Source: Prevotella sp.
GTDB taxonomy: Bacteria; Bacteroidota; Bacteroidia; Bacteroidales; Dysgonomonadaceae
Length of the DNA stretch: 7,326 bases
Direction: 5' to 3'
Assembly (NCBI GenBank): GCA_031260865.1
Contig: JAISKQ010000227.1
Span: forward strand, 1 to 7,326
Positions 7,182-7,326 of this stretch are shown here, in pieces; the first letter of the stretch is position 1; every line of letters begins with the position of its first letter. Both the position numbers and the translations under genes were made by a program. The notes below the pieces were generated by a model. It worked only from the letters and a program-made list of their open reading frames with translations, did no database searches and was not told where the DNA came from.

Positions 7182-7326
7182 AGAGCCTGTTTAATTTTTA
7201 TTGGTCCTATTATCTTATACTAACGCGTCGCCGAGGTCTTGTCGGGCGTCAGCCAACGCCGTTAACTTCATGGACGGGGCACCCGCAGGGCGAAAAAGGC
7301 GTAAAACGAAAACGTGTTTGAGCTTA
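7182..7326 (+). repeat. Right copy of the outward-pointing repeat element, cut by the window edge
   Basis: It starts with AGAGCCTGTTTAATTTTT, the same head as at 164 (inverted), 807 and 4514. About 47 bases later comes the 41-base block 7229-7269, the reverse complement of bases 1-41 (38/41). That block contains a small hairpin GGCGT/ACGCC with loop CAGCCA. Beyond it the sequence is GC-rich to the edge. The plus strand is open from an ATG at 7270 to the edge (MDGAPAGRKRRKTKTCLSL). The minus strand is open from the edge to a TGA at 7251-7249, ending PVHEVNGVG, which parallels EVDGVG-stop at 1-21. Neither is long enough to call a gene. Confidence 0.6.

Noticed and set aside
7270..7326. Start of a basic protein (MDGAPAGRKRRKTKT) running off the right edge
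   Set aside because: There are only 19 codons, inside the repeat element, and the opposite strand is also open. Coding cannot be decided without more sequence.

Overview
The window looks like chromosomal DNA from a Bacteroidota bacterium, most likely of the order Bacteroidales (Bacteroides/Parabacteroides-like). The grounds are a GLPGLI-family exported protein, an outer-membrane barrel with an N-terminal carboxypeptidase-regulatory-like domain, a BamA/TamA-type barrel made as a lipoprotein (TamL type), TAnnTTTG promoter boxes close upstream of the genes, and start codons without clear Shine-Dalgarno sequences. The genus cannot be fixed from this sequence.

Layout. Bases 1-164 are the end of a repeat element that runs off the left edge. 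Bases 166-662 hold a roughly 201-bp unit present in two tandem copies plus the tail of a third. A C6/G6/G6 hairpin-forming tract follows (665-690), then AT-rich non-coding DNA with a second dispersed repeat (807-858) and a good Bacteroides-type promoter (983-990). A two-gene unit on the plus strand follows: a GLPGLI protein (1036-1896) and an 869-residue TonB-dependent-receptor-like barrel (1893-4502), joined by an ATGA overlap. The 279-bp convergent gap holds another copy of the dispersed repeat, a degenerate direct repeat and a probable terminator for the minus-strand gene. That gene, 7100-4782, encodes a TamL-like outer-membrane lipoprotein. The right end (7182-7326) carries a copy of the left-edge element in the opposite orientation.

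How it fits together. All three proteins are predicted to be envelope proteins. The GLPGLI protein is predicted to be periplasmic and probably works with the barrel encoded after it; the substrate of such pairs is unknown. TamL belongs to the Omp85 machinery that inserts or moves material at the outer membrane and is a housekeeping gene unrelated to the pair. The pair is visibly more AT-rich than tamL in sampled lines and is bounded by direct copies of a 52-bp repeat, so it resembles a cassette that was gained. I see no defence system, CRISPR array, RNA gene or intact transposase. The least explained content is the repeat framework: four copies of an AGAGCCTGT-headed element and the 201-bp tandem repeat.
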